From GCA-003244245 sp035997545 (GTDB lineage Bacteria; Actinomycetota; Actinomycetes; Mycobacteriales; Pseudonocardiaceae): a stretch of DNA of 9,035 nt. The stretch is taken from NCBI GenBank assembly GCA_035997545.1, contig DASYIL010000338.1:1-9035 (forward strand), read 5' to 3'. Numbering within the stretch: the stretch's first letter is position 1; the number at the start of each line of letters is the position of its first letter. Both the position numbers and the translations under genes were made by a program. The notes beneath the pieces are model-generated. The model searched no databases. It was given only the letters and a program-made list of their open reading frames with translations, and was not told the origin of the DNA. Below are positions 1 to 5,830 of the stretch, piece by piece.

Positions 1-6
1 GAGGAG
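1..6 (+). promoter_or_regulatory. Ribosome binding site of the NAGGN amidotransferase gene
   Basis: GAGGAG lies six bases before the ATG at 13. It is a good Shine-Dalgarno match. It supports this ATG, which is required anyway because Cys2 must become the N-terminal nucleophile. Confidence 0.75.
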
Positions 7-12
7 CTTGCT

Positions 13-1818
13 ATGTGCGGCATCGCCGGCGAGATCAGATTCGACGAGGCGCCGGCGGACGTCGACGCGGTCACCACTATGACCGCCGCGCTGCACCGTC
101 GGGGCCCCGACGGCTGGGGCATCCACGCCGGTGGCGCCACCGCGCTCGGCCACCGCCGGTTGAAGATCATCGACCTGTCGGACCGGGCCACGCAGCCCAT
201 GGTCGATCCCGAGCTGGGGCTGACCGCCGTGTTCAACGGCTGCATCTACAACTACCGCGAGCTGCGTTGCGAGCTGGACGCCGCCGGCTACCGGTTCTTC
301 TCCGATTCCGACAGTGAGGTGCTGCTCAAGGCCTACCACCGGTGGGGCACCAGCTGCGTCGACCACTTCCTGGGCATGTTCGCCTTCGCCGTGCTCGAGC
401 GCGACAGCGGGCGGCTGGTGCTCGGCCGCGACCGGCTCGGGATCAAACCGCTGTACCTCTCGCGGACTCCTAGCCGGCTGCGCTTCGCCTCCACCCTGCC
501 GGCGCTGCTCGCTGCAGGCGAGGTGGACACCGCGATCGACCCGGTGGGGCTGCACCACTACCTGAGCTTCCACTCCGTCGTGCCGGCTCCCCACACGATC
601 CTGGCCGGGGTGCAGAAGCTGCCACCCGCGACGGTGTGCACCGTGCATCCGGACGGCCGCCGCGAGGACCGGGAGTACTGGCGGCCGGTGTTCTCGCGAG
701 GCGGTGCTGATTGCAGCCTGGGCACTCTGCACCCTTCGGACTGGCCGGGCGCTGTGCTGGATGCGCTGCGGCTCGCTGTGGAGCGGCGCATGGTTGCCGA
801 CGTCCCGGTGGGTGTCTTGCTGTCCGGCGGCATCGACTCCAGCTTGGTGGTGGCGTTGCTAGCCGAGGGCGGTCGGCAGGCGCTGCGCACGTTCAGCGTC
901 GGGTTTGAGGCCACCGGTGGGGAGTCCGGGGACGAGTTCGTCTACTCCGACCAGGTGGCGGCACACTTCGGCACTGATCACCAGAAGATCATGATCAAGT
1001 CGGACCGGCTGCTCCCGGCGGTGGACGCGGCCATCGACGCGATGAGCGAACCGATGGTCAGCCATGACTGTGTCGCGTTCTACCTGCTCTCCGAGGAGGT
1101 TTCCCGCTCGGTGACCGTGGTGCAGTCCGGGCAGGGTGCGGACGAGGTGTTCGCCGGCTATGACTGGTACCCGCCGCTTGCCGACGTGCCGCGGGACCGG
1201 GCTGCGGCAGCCTACGCGGAGGTGTTCGTCGACCGCCCGCACGCCGAGCTGGCGGACCTGCTCGAGCCGGAGTGGCTGGCTAGCCGTGACTTCTTCAACA
1301 GGGACCACAGCAGAGCATTCATCGACGCGCACTTCGGTGCCCCCGGCGCCGACACGGCGCTCGATGCGGCGCTGCGCCTGGATACCACAGTCATGCTGGT
1401 CGACGACCCGGTCAAGAGGGTGGACAACATGACGATGGCCTGGGGATTGGAGGCACGGGTGCCGTTCCTAGACCACGAGCTGGTCGAACTCGCCGGTGCC
1501 TGCCCACCTGAGCTGAAGCTCGCCGCGGGCGGAAAGGGCGTGCTCAAGGCGGCCAGTCGCGGCGTGGTCCCGGACCCGATCATCGACCGGTCCAAGGGTT
1601 ACTTCCCGGTGCCGGCGATCCGGCACTTGTCGGGCTCGTTCCTGGACCGGGTGCGCGACGCGGTGACTGATCCGGTGGCCAAGGACCGGGGGCTCTTCCG
1701 CCCGGACTGGCTGCAGCGCATGCTTGCCGATCCGAACACCGAGCGGACCACGCTGGGATCCAACGCTTTGTGGCAGGTCGCCCTGTTGGAGATGTGGCTG
1801 CAGGAGAGGGGGATCTAG
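13..1818 (+). CDS. N-acetylglutaminylglutamine amidotransferase (asparagine synthetase family)
   Basis: The protein has 601 residues and two domains. Residues 2 to about 215 form a class II glutamine amidotransferase domain. It starts MCGIAGE, so Cys2 is the nucleophile that frees ammonia from glutamine, and it carries RRGPDGWG, LGHRRLKIIDLS and FNGCIYNY (74-81). From about 240 comes the synthetase domain with the ATP PP-loop SGGIDS (271-276), SGQGADEVFAGY and RVDNMTMAWGLEARVPFLDH. Ordinary AsnB has Glu in NGEIYN; here it is Cys77. Together with KGYFPVPAIRHL near the C-terminus and the overall wording, this matches from memory the NAGGN enzyme (called asnO in Sinorhizobium), which amidates N-acetylglutaminylglutamine to the osmoprotectant NAGGN. 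It is cytoplasmic. The downstream S9 peptidase gene starts 20 bases after the stop, suggesting one transcript. Plain asparagine synthetase, or an amidotransferase of another peptide pathway, is the alternative; finding ngg to the left would settle it. Confidence 0.85.
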   Translation: MCGIAGEIRFDEAPADVDAVTTMTAALHRRGPDGWGIHAGGATALGHRRLKIIDLSDRATQPMVDPELGLTAVFNGCIYNYRELRCELDAAGYRFFSDSDSEVLLKAYHRWGTSCVDHFLGMFAFAVLERDSGRLVLGRDRLGIKPLYLSRTPSRLRFASTLPALLAAGEVDTAIDPVGLHHYLSFHSVVPAPHTILAGVQKLPPATVCTVHPDGRREDREYWRPVFSRGGADCSLGTLHPSDWPGAVLDALRLAVERRMVADVPVGVLLSGGIDSSLVVALLAEGGRQALRTFSVGFEATGGESGDEFVYSDQVAAHFGTDHQKIMIKSDRLLPAVDAAIDAMSEPMVSHDCVAFYLLSEEVSRSVTVVQSGQGADEVFAGYDWYPPLADVPRDRAAAAYAEVFVDRPHAELADLLEPEWLASRDFFNRDHSRAFIDAHFGAPGADTALDAALRLDTTVMLVDDPVKRVDNMTMAWGLEARVPFLDHELVELAGACPPELKLAAGGKGVLKAASRGVVPDPIIDRSKGYFPVPAIRHLSGSFLDRVRDAVTDPVAKDRGLFRPDWLQRMLADPNTERTTLGSNALWQVALLEMWLQERGI

Positions 1819-1826
1819 GTGCTGGC

Positions 1827-1834
1827 GAGGGGAG
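1827..1834 (+). promoter_or_regulatory. Ribosome binding site deciding the GTG start of the S9 peptidase
   Basis: GAGGGGAG sits four bases before GTG 1839, in the short gap between the two genes. An earlier GTG at 1819 is out of frame and closes after seven codons. This site therefore selects 1839. Confidence 0.6.
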
Positions 1835-1838
1835 CTAG

Positions 1839-3749
1839 GTGAAGGTGGCGAGCTCCGATCAGGCCAGCGGCGTCGCGCGGCGCCGGCGGGCCCGGCTCGC
1901 CGCCGAGTTGCCCGGCCTCGACTGGATCGCCGCCGAGACCTGTACCTCACCCGCGCTGTCCCCGGACGGCAGCACCCTGGCCGTGATCTCCGACCGCGAC
2001 GGCACGCCCCGGGTCTGGTTGAGCCCGCTGGCTCCCGGTCCGATGACGCAGCACGGTCCGATGACGCAGGCCGGCCCGCCGGTGCGGCTGGACACTGGCG
2101 AGGACTACGCACGGGCGGTCAGCTGGTCGCCCGACGGCGAGTGGCTGTGCCTGACGACGGCGCCCGGTGGCGGCGAGCGCACCCTGGTCCGTGCGCTGCA
2201 CCCGGACGGCTCCGAGGCCCGGATCGTCGCCGGCACTCCGACCGGGGTGGCGTCGATTGGCTGCTGGCAGCCCGGCGGGCACATCGTGGGTCTTTCGGAG
2301 AGCAGCGTCCCGGACCTGGGCACGCTCGACGCGTACGCCGTCGATGTGTGCTCTGGGCGCCGCCGTCAGCTGGCGAGCGGCCCGGCGGCGGCGGTGTGCA
2401 GCTTCAGCCACGACGGACGCTACGCCGTGGTGCGCCTTGGCGCCCGCGGCGCTCGCCGCTTGCTGCTGGTCGACACCCGAACCGGCAGCAGCGCCGAGCT
2501 GCTCGGGGGCGATGCGACCGTCGCCGACGCCCGTTTCGCCCCCGATGATCGGGTGATTTACCTGCATACCGACGCCGATCGCGAGTTCGCTGCGCTGCTC
2601 GCGCTGCCGAGGGTCGCCGCCGGCTATCCAGAGTCCGCCGAGCTCATCGCGGCGCGCGACGGGGCCGAGCTCGAAAGGTTCGCGCTCGACCCGACCGGCC
2701 GCGTGGTCGTCGCGGTGTGGAACGTCGAGGGACGCAGCGAGCTCGAGCTCGTCGACCTGGCTGGGGGACAGCGTCGTGTACTGCCGGCGCCACCCGCGGA
2801 CGTGGTGACGGGCTGCGCCTTCGCCCGGGACGGTGCGTCACTGGTGCTGGCCGTGGAATCCGGCGCCGAGCCGCCGCACGTCCTACGCTACCCGCTCCCG
2901 CCGGCCCAATCGGTGCGGCTGGCTCCCGCGCTGCCACCACCATGGCCGCCGGACGCGCCGACCCTGCCGGAGTTGCACCGGTGGCGGGCCCGGGACGGCC
3001 TGGAGTTGAGTGGCTGGCTCTACCGGCCGGCTGGTGTGCTCGGCGCAATGCCCACGCTGGTCTGGTTGCACGCCGGCCCAGAGGCTCAGGAGCGCCCCAC
3101 GTTCAATCCGCTCTACCAGGAGTTGCTGGTCCACGGCGTCGCGGTGTTCGCACCGAACGTACGTGGCTCGTCGGGCTTCGGGCGCCGGTTCGTGGACGCC
3201 GACGTCGGCCACCGCCGGTTCGCCGCCATCGATGATGTCGCCGACCTGGTCCGGTACCTGGTGGACGCCGGGCTCGCCGACCCCGCCGCGATGGGCTGCG
3301 CCGGCCGCTCCTACGGTGGCTACCTCACCGTCGCCGCGATGGTGAGCTATCCCGAGCTGTTCGGAGTCGGCGTCGACTTTTGCGGCATCACCGACTTCGA
3401 GACGTTCTTCGCCCACACCGAGCCGTGGATCGCCGCGGCGGCGGTGAGCAGGTACGGCGACCCGCGCCGAGACGCGGAGCTGCTGCGTGAGCTGTCACCG
3501 ATCCACCGCGTCGGGCAGCTGAATGCCCCACTGCTGGTGGTGCACGGCGGACAGGACACCAACGTGCCCCTCCTCGAAGCCGAGCAACTCGTCGCCGCGC
3601 TACGAGACCGCGGCGCGTCACCTGGCTATCTGGTGCTGCCCCACGAGGGGCACGAAATCCTGGGCACCACTAACCGTGCGGTCGTCGTGCGGGAGGTCGT
3701 TCACTGGCTGATCAGGCACCTACTCGACACCGACGAGCGCAGCGCCTAA
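1839..3749 (+). CDS. S9 family serine peptidase (prolyl oligopeptidase / acylaminoacyl peptidase type)
   Basis: The protein has 636 residues with a GTG start. It has no signal peptide or membrane segment, so it is probably cytosolic. Residues about 20-380 look like a beta-propeller of the TolB/WD40-like kind, with repeated SPDG, SHDG and ARDG turns. From about 385 an alpha/beta hydrolase domain begins (RDGLELSGWLYRP). The catalytic triad is visible: Ser491 in GRSYGGY, Asp573 in HGGQDTNVP and His605 in PHEGHE. The usual HGGP segment is HAGP here (411-414), and NVRGSSGFGRRF follows as in acylaminoacyl peptidases. Such enzymes cut short peptides or release blocked N-terminal residues, and the propeller excludes folded proteins. 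It lies 20 bases after the NAGGN amidotransferase gene. NAGGN is an N-acetylated dipeptide amide, so the peptidase may act on it or its precursor; this is inference. Residues 67-78 hold a short duplicated segment (GPMTQ twice). The family call is firm, the substrate unknown. Confidence 0.92.
   Translation: MKVASSDQASGVARRRRARLAAELPGLDWIAAETCTSPALSPDGSTLAVISDRDGTPRVWLSPLAPGPMTQHGPMTQAGPPVRLDTGEDYARAVSWSPDGEWLCLTTAPGGGERTLVRALHPDGSEARIVAGTPTGVASIGCWQPGGHIVGLSESSVPDLGTLDAYAVDVCSGRRRQLASGPAAAVCSFSHDGRYAVVRLGARGARRLLLVDTRTGSSAELLGGDATVADARFAPDDRVIYLHTDADREFAALLALPRVAAGYPESAELIAARDGAELERFALDPTGRVVVAVWNVEGRSELELVDLAGGQRRVLPAPPADVVTGCAFARDGASLVLAVESGAEPPHVLRYPLPPAQSVRLAPALPPPWPPDAPTLPELHRWRARDGLELSGWLYRPAGVLGAMPTLVWLHAGPEAQERPTFNPLYQELLVHGVAVFAPNVRGSSGFGRRFVDADVGHRRFAAIDDVADLVRYLVDAGLADPAAMGCAGRSYGGYLTVAAMVSYPELFGVGVDFCGITDFETFFAHTEPWIAAAAVSRYGDPRRDAELLRELSPIHRVGQLNAPLLVVHGGQDTNVPLLEAEQLVAALRDRGASPGYLVLPHEGHEILGTTNRAVVVREVVHWLIRHLLDTDERSA
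2037..2069 (+). repeat. In-frame short tandem repeat inside the S9 peptidase gene
   Basis: The 15-base unit GGTCCGATGACGCAG occurs at 2037-2051 and again at 2055-2069, identical in both copies, with an 18-base period. It encodes GPMTQ-H-GPMTQ-A at residues 67-78, probably a surface loop of the propeller. The period is a multiple of three, so the frame is kept. A recent slippage duplication is the simplest explanation. Confidence 0.8.
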
Positions 3750-3777
3750 CGAACAAAAGCCGTCGCCGTGGGCTCGA

Positions 3778-3783
3778 TACCAT
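3778..3783 (+). promoter_or_regulatory. Candidate -10 element giving a leaderless tyrS transcript
   Basis: TACCAT fits the actinobacterial -10 pattern TANNNT. Exactly seven bases separate it from GTG 3791, the spacing expected when transcription begins on the start codon itself. No Shine-Dalgarno sequence precedes either ATG 3782/3785 or GTG 3791, which also fits leaderless translation. I see no good -35 box, and the element overlaps the ATG at 3782. If it is real, TyrRS starts at GTG 3791 and is three residues shorter. Confidence 0.4.
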
Positions 3784-5206
3784 GATGGGCGTGACCCGAC
3801 TCAGTGAGTCCGTTGATCGTGCCACCGCGTTGCTCGCCGACGCCGACCTCGCGGCTGACACGACGGTGCGCGAGCTGCTGGAGCTGACCAAGCAGCGGCG
3901 CAGCCTGGACCTGTCGGACTTGTCACCGGCCGAGCAGGCCGCGTTGATTGCCGAGCGTTCCCAAGAGTTGCAGCCTTCGGCTGACGCGCTGGAGCAGCGG
4001 ATCATTGAGGCCGCCGCGCAGGACCGGCCGTTCGTGGCGAAGTTCGGTATCGACCCGACCGGTGCCGAGGTGCACCTCGGCCACGCGGTACCCATGCTCA
4101 TCCTCAGCAGGTTCCAGCGCATGGGTCACCAGGTTGTGTTCATCGTGGGTGATGTCACCGCGAAGATCGGTGACCCGTCTGGCCGGTCGGATGAGCGGCC
4201 CGCGCTGACCGATGACGACATCGCCCGCAACTTGGCCACCTACCGCGAGCAGGTCACTCCCCTCTTCGACTTTGAGCGCGCCCAGTTCCGCCACAACGGT
4301 GACTGGCTGCGCGAGGTGACGCTGCCCAGGCTGGTTGAGATCACCTCCCGCATTCCGGTGTCGATGCCGCTGCAACGCGAGGACTTCCGCAAGCGCTTGA
4401 ACGCTGGTCAGGGACTGTCGTTGGCGGAGTTGCTGTACTCGGTGGTCATGGCCCTGGACTCGGTAGAGATCAATACCGATCTGGAGGTCGGGGGGCTCGA
4501 CCAGTTCCTGAACATGCAGATGTGTCGGCGGGTGATGGAGATTTGCGGGCAGGCGGCAGAGCTGGTCGTCGCCACGTCGTTGATCGAGGGTACCGATGGC
4601 ACTGGCGCGAAGATGAGCAAGAGCAAGGGCAACTACGTCCCGTTGACCGCGCCGGCGGGGGAGATCTTCGGCAAGATCATGTCGGTGCCCGATCGTCTGG
4701 TGGAGCCGTACTTCCGTACGCTCAGCGAGTGGCGTGACTCTGAGCTCGTTGTTGCCAGTGAACGCCTTGCGGCCGCAACGCTGCACCCGATGGACCTGAA
4801 GAAGGTCCTCGCCGGGGAGGTCACCGCGGCGATCCACGGCGTCGCGGCTGCCATGAGCGCTCGCGACGAGTTCGTCTCCCGGTTCTCCACGCGGACCTTC
4901 GCCGAGGTGCAGGACCTACCGTCGATCGATGACCTCGGCCAGACCGTCAATGATCTCGTCAAGGCACTGGGGTTCGCCAAGAGCAACGGCGATGTGCGCC
5001 GCGTCGCCGAACAGAACGGCTTGCGCATCGTGATCGAATCCGACGCCGGTCAGGACCAGATCCCGCTGAGTGCCGACGAGGCCCGGCAACCGCTCGCGGC
5101 CGTGCTCAAGAGCAAGCTGGACGGGCGATCCGGCGACGCCTACCTGAAGGTGGGCCGCAAACTCGCCCGGATCAACGCCGCGGAGTGGACCCGTTCTCGG
5201 CGATGA
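3782..5206 (+). CDS. tyrS: Tyrosyl-tRNA synthetase, KMSKS (type 2) class
   Basis: This class I aminoacyl-tRNA synthetase attaches tyrosine to tRNA-Tyr in the cytoplasm. The ATG 3782 reading has 474 residues; GTG 3791 may be the true start. Signatures are FGIDPTG followed by the HIGH-box variant HLGH (98-101), IGDPSGR, and KMSKS (277-281) followed by KGNY. The C-terminal part from about 385 looks like the S4-type tRNA-binding domain, ending YLKVGRKLARI. As far as I know, the usual actinobacterial TyrRS is type 1 with KFGKS, so this is the other type (TyrZ-like in Bacillus) and may be a second copy. Two things are odd. About 45-50 residues precede the point where typical type 2 enzymes start. 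The tyrosine-binding segment reads YSVVMALD (219-226), with Met223 where Gln is usual, and GGLDQ (237-241) where GGTDQ or GGSDQ is usual. Tyr219, Asp226, Asp240 and Gln241 are kept. It is probably active on tyrosine, but altered specificity or inhibitor tolerance cannot be excluded. Confidence 0.93.
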   Translation: MMGVTRLSESVDRATALLADADLAADTTVRELLELTKQRRSLDLSDLSPAEQAALIAERSQELQPSADALEQRIIEAAAQDRPFVAKFGIDPTGAEVHLGHAVPMLILSRFQRMGHQVVFIVGDVTAKIGDPSGRSDERPALTDDDIARNLATYREQVTPLFDFERAQFRHNGDWLREVTLPRLVEITSRIPVSMPLQREDFRKRLNAGQGLSLAELLYSVVMALDSVEINTDLEVGGLDQFLNMQMCRRVMEICGQAAELVVATSLIEGTDGTGAKMSKSKGNYVPLTAPAGEIFGKIMSVPDRLVEPYFRTLSEWRDSELVVASERLAAATLHPMDLKKVLAGEVTAAIHGVAAAMSARDEFVSRFSTRTFAEVQDLPSIDDLGQTVNDLVKALGFAKSNGDVRRVAEQNGLRIVIESDAGQDQIPLSADEARQPLAAVLKSKLDGRSGDAYLKVGRKLARINAAEWTRSRR

Positions 5207-5333
5207 AAGGGTGGTCGTAGATTTCGGTGAGTGCCTGTTCGAAGGCGAGGCGCAACAGGCCGACCCGACTCCCCGCTTGCTGCGCTATCCCCTGCTCCGG
5301 CGTTGGCCCAGCTCGACACGCCGGTGGCGGCCG
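5172..5333 (-). pseudogene. Coding-like open stretch on the minus strand, possible gene tail
   Basis: On the minus strand a frame is open from 5333 to a TGA at 5172-5174, 53 codons, with no ATG or GTG start inside. Its later part reads RVGLLRLAFEQALTEIYDHP and then FIAENGSTPRR before the stop. Third positions there are mostly G or C, as in a real gene. I do not recognise it. It overlaps the end of tyrS and is cut off upstream by a TAG (5334-5336), so at most it is the decayed C-terminus of a lost gene that converged on tyrS. In DNA this GC-rich, chance is a serious alternative. Confidence 0.2.
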
Positions 5334-5379
5334 CTACAACCTGATTCGCCGCGCGCTTCCTCCCGCGGAGGCGGCATTG

Positions 5380-5398
5380 TGACCGCCCGCTGACCGCC
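5380..5398 (+). repeat. Direct repeat TGACCGCC, one helical turn apart
   Basis: TGACCGCC occurs at 5380-5387 and 5391-5398, separated by CGC, an 11-base period. The second copy ends four bases before the -35 element of the thioredoxin promoter. The position would suit an activator that binds one face of the helix. With eight-base units in GC-rich DNA, chance is quite possible. Confidence 0.35.
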
Positions 5399-5401
5399 GT
5401 C

Positions 5402-5427
5402 GGAATGTGTGCGCCTGCGCCGGTGTT
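5402..5427 (+). promoter_or_regulatory. SigR/SigH-type (disulfide stress) promoter of the thioredoxin gene
   Basis: GGAAT at 5402-5406 is followed by exactly 18 bases and GTT at 5425-5427. This is the known core consensus of Streptomyces SigR and mycobacterial SigH promoters, whose classic targets are thioredoxin genes. The start of transcription would fall near 5432-5435, leaving a leader of about 27-30 bases with a good ribosome binding site before ATG 5462. Match, spacing and target agree, so the call is fairly strong without experiment. Induction by diamide or other thiol oxidants is the expected behaviour. Confidence 0.7.
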
Positions 5428-5451
5428 CCGGTACCAGCAGGGGTGTCCGGC

Positions 5452-5457
5452 GGAGGT
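5452..5457 (+). promoter_or_regulatory. Ribosome binding site fixing the thioredoxin start
   Basis: GGAGGT lies four bases before ATG 5462. The upstream in-frame ATG at 5405 falls inside the promoter core and would add 19 residues not seen in thioredoxins, so 5462 is the start. Confidence 0.8.
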
Positions 5458-5461
5458 AGCG

Positions 5462-5830
5462 ATGGCGACGATCGAACTGACGAAGGAGAACTTCACCGAC
5501 GTCGTAGGTGGTGCGGGACTGGCCCTCGTGGACTTCTGGGCGTCGTGGTGCGGGCCGTGCCGCGGCTTCGGGCCTATTTTCGAGGAGGCGTCGGAGCGTC
5601 ACCCTGACGCCGTGTTCGGCACGGTCGACACCGACGCGCAGCGTGACCTCGCTGCCGCGTTCGAGGTCATGTCGATCCCCACCCTGGTGATCATGAGGGA
5701 AGGCTTGCTGCTCTACGCCAATCCGGGTGCCCTGCCGCAGCAGGCCCTGGAAGACCTCATCAGCCGTGCTCGTGCGCTGGATATGGATGAGGTGCGCCGG
5801 AAGCGGGCGGCGCGAGCCCCCCGGGTTTGA
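5462..5830 (+). CDS. Thioredoxin
   Basis: The protein has 122 residues, is cytosolic and has no signal peptide. It reduces protein disulfides with electrons from thioredoxin reductase, which is not in this window. The fold is complete: strand LALVDFWASWCGPC with the redox pair Cys30 and Cys33 in WCGPC, the buried-acid strand VDFW, and SIPT with the cis-proline at residue 73. The lysine usually just after WCGPC is Arg34. The sequence resembles from memory the mycobacterial Rv1471 type (TrxB), which shares FWASWCGPC-like and GALP segments. The basic tail after about residue 105 (DEVRRKRAARAPRV) is longer than in the 105-110 residue thioredoxins. The gene has its own SigR-type promoter and is probably induced by thiol oxidation. 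The stop codon overlaps a TTG that could open the next frame, but co-transcription with it is uncertain. Confidence 0.93.
   Translation: MATIELTKENFTDVVGGAGLALVDFWASWCGPCRGFGPIFEEASERHPDAVFGTVDTDAQRDLAAAFEVMSIPTLVIMREGLLLYANPGALPQQALEDLISRARALDMDEVRRKRAARAPRV

Larger units (their letters stand above)
5207..5461. other. Intergenic region between tyrS and the thioredoxin gene
   Basis: These 255 bases hold no gene I can defend. They contain the weak minus-strand coding-like stretch ending at 5172, a five-base-pair inverted repeat (CCTCC-CGC-GGAGG, 5359-5371), a direct repeat at 5380-5398, the SigR-type promoter at 5402-5427 and the thioredoxin ribosome binding site at 5452-5457. A forward open frame of 60 codons from GTG 5211 lacks a usable ribosome site, because AAAGG touches the start codon. 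Confidence 0.5.

Noticed and set aside
1724..2567. Overlapping frames at the junction of the first two genes (plus 1724-2548, minus 1947-2567).
   Set aside because: They are Arg- and Pro-rich, have no domain signs, and overlap two clear genes.
3755..3775. Weak hairpin AGCC-N9-GGCT as a terminator between the peptidase gene and tyrS.
   Set aside because: There are only four base pairs and no T-run, which is not enough for a terminator call.
3923..4837. Minus-strand open frame of 304 codons opposite tyrS.
   Set aside because: It has no recognisable motif, is rich in His, Gln and Arg, and lies opposite a well-supported gene. It is a typical shadow frame in GC-rich DNA.
5211..5393. Plus-strand frame of 60 codons just after tyrS.
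   Set aside because: There is no spaced ribosome site, the second half is Arg/Pro/Ser-rich, and no motif is seen. Its register mirrors the minus-strand stretch, so both cannot be real.
5405..5461. Longer thioredoxin start at ATG 5405, adding 19 residues.
   Set aside because: The ATG lies inside the SigR-type -35 element, has no ribosome site, and the added residues do not belong to the thioredoxin fold. ATG 5462 has GGAGGT at proper distance.
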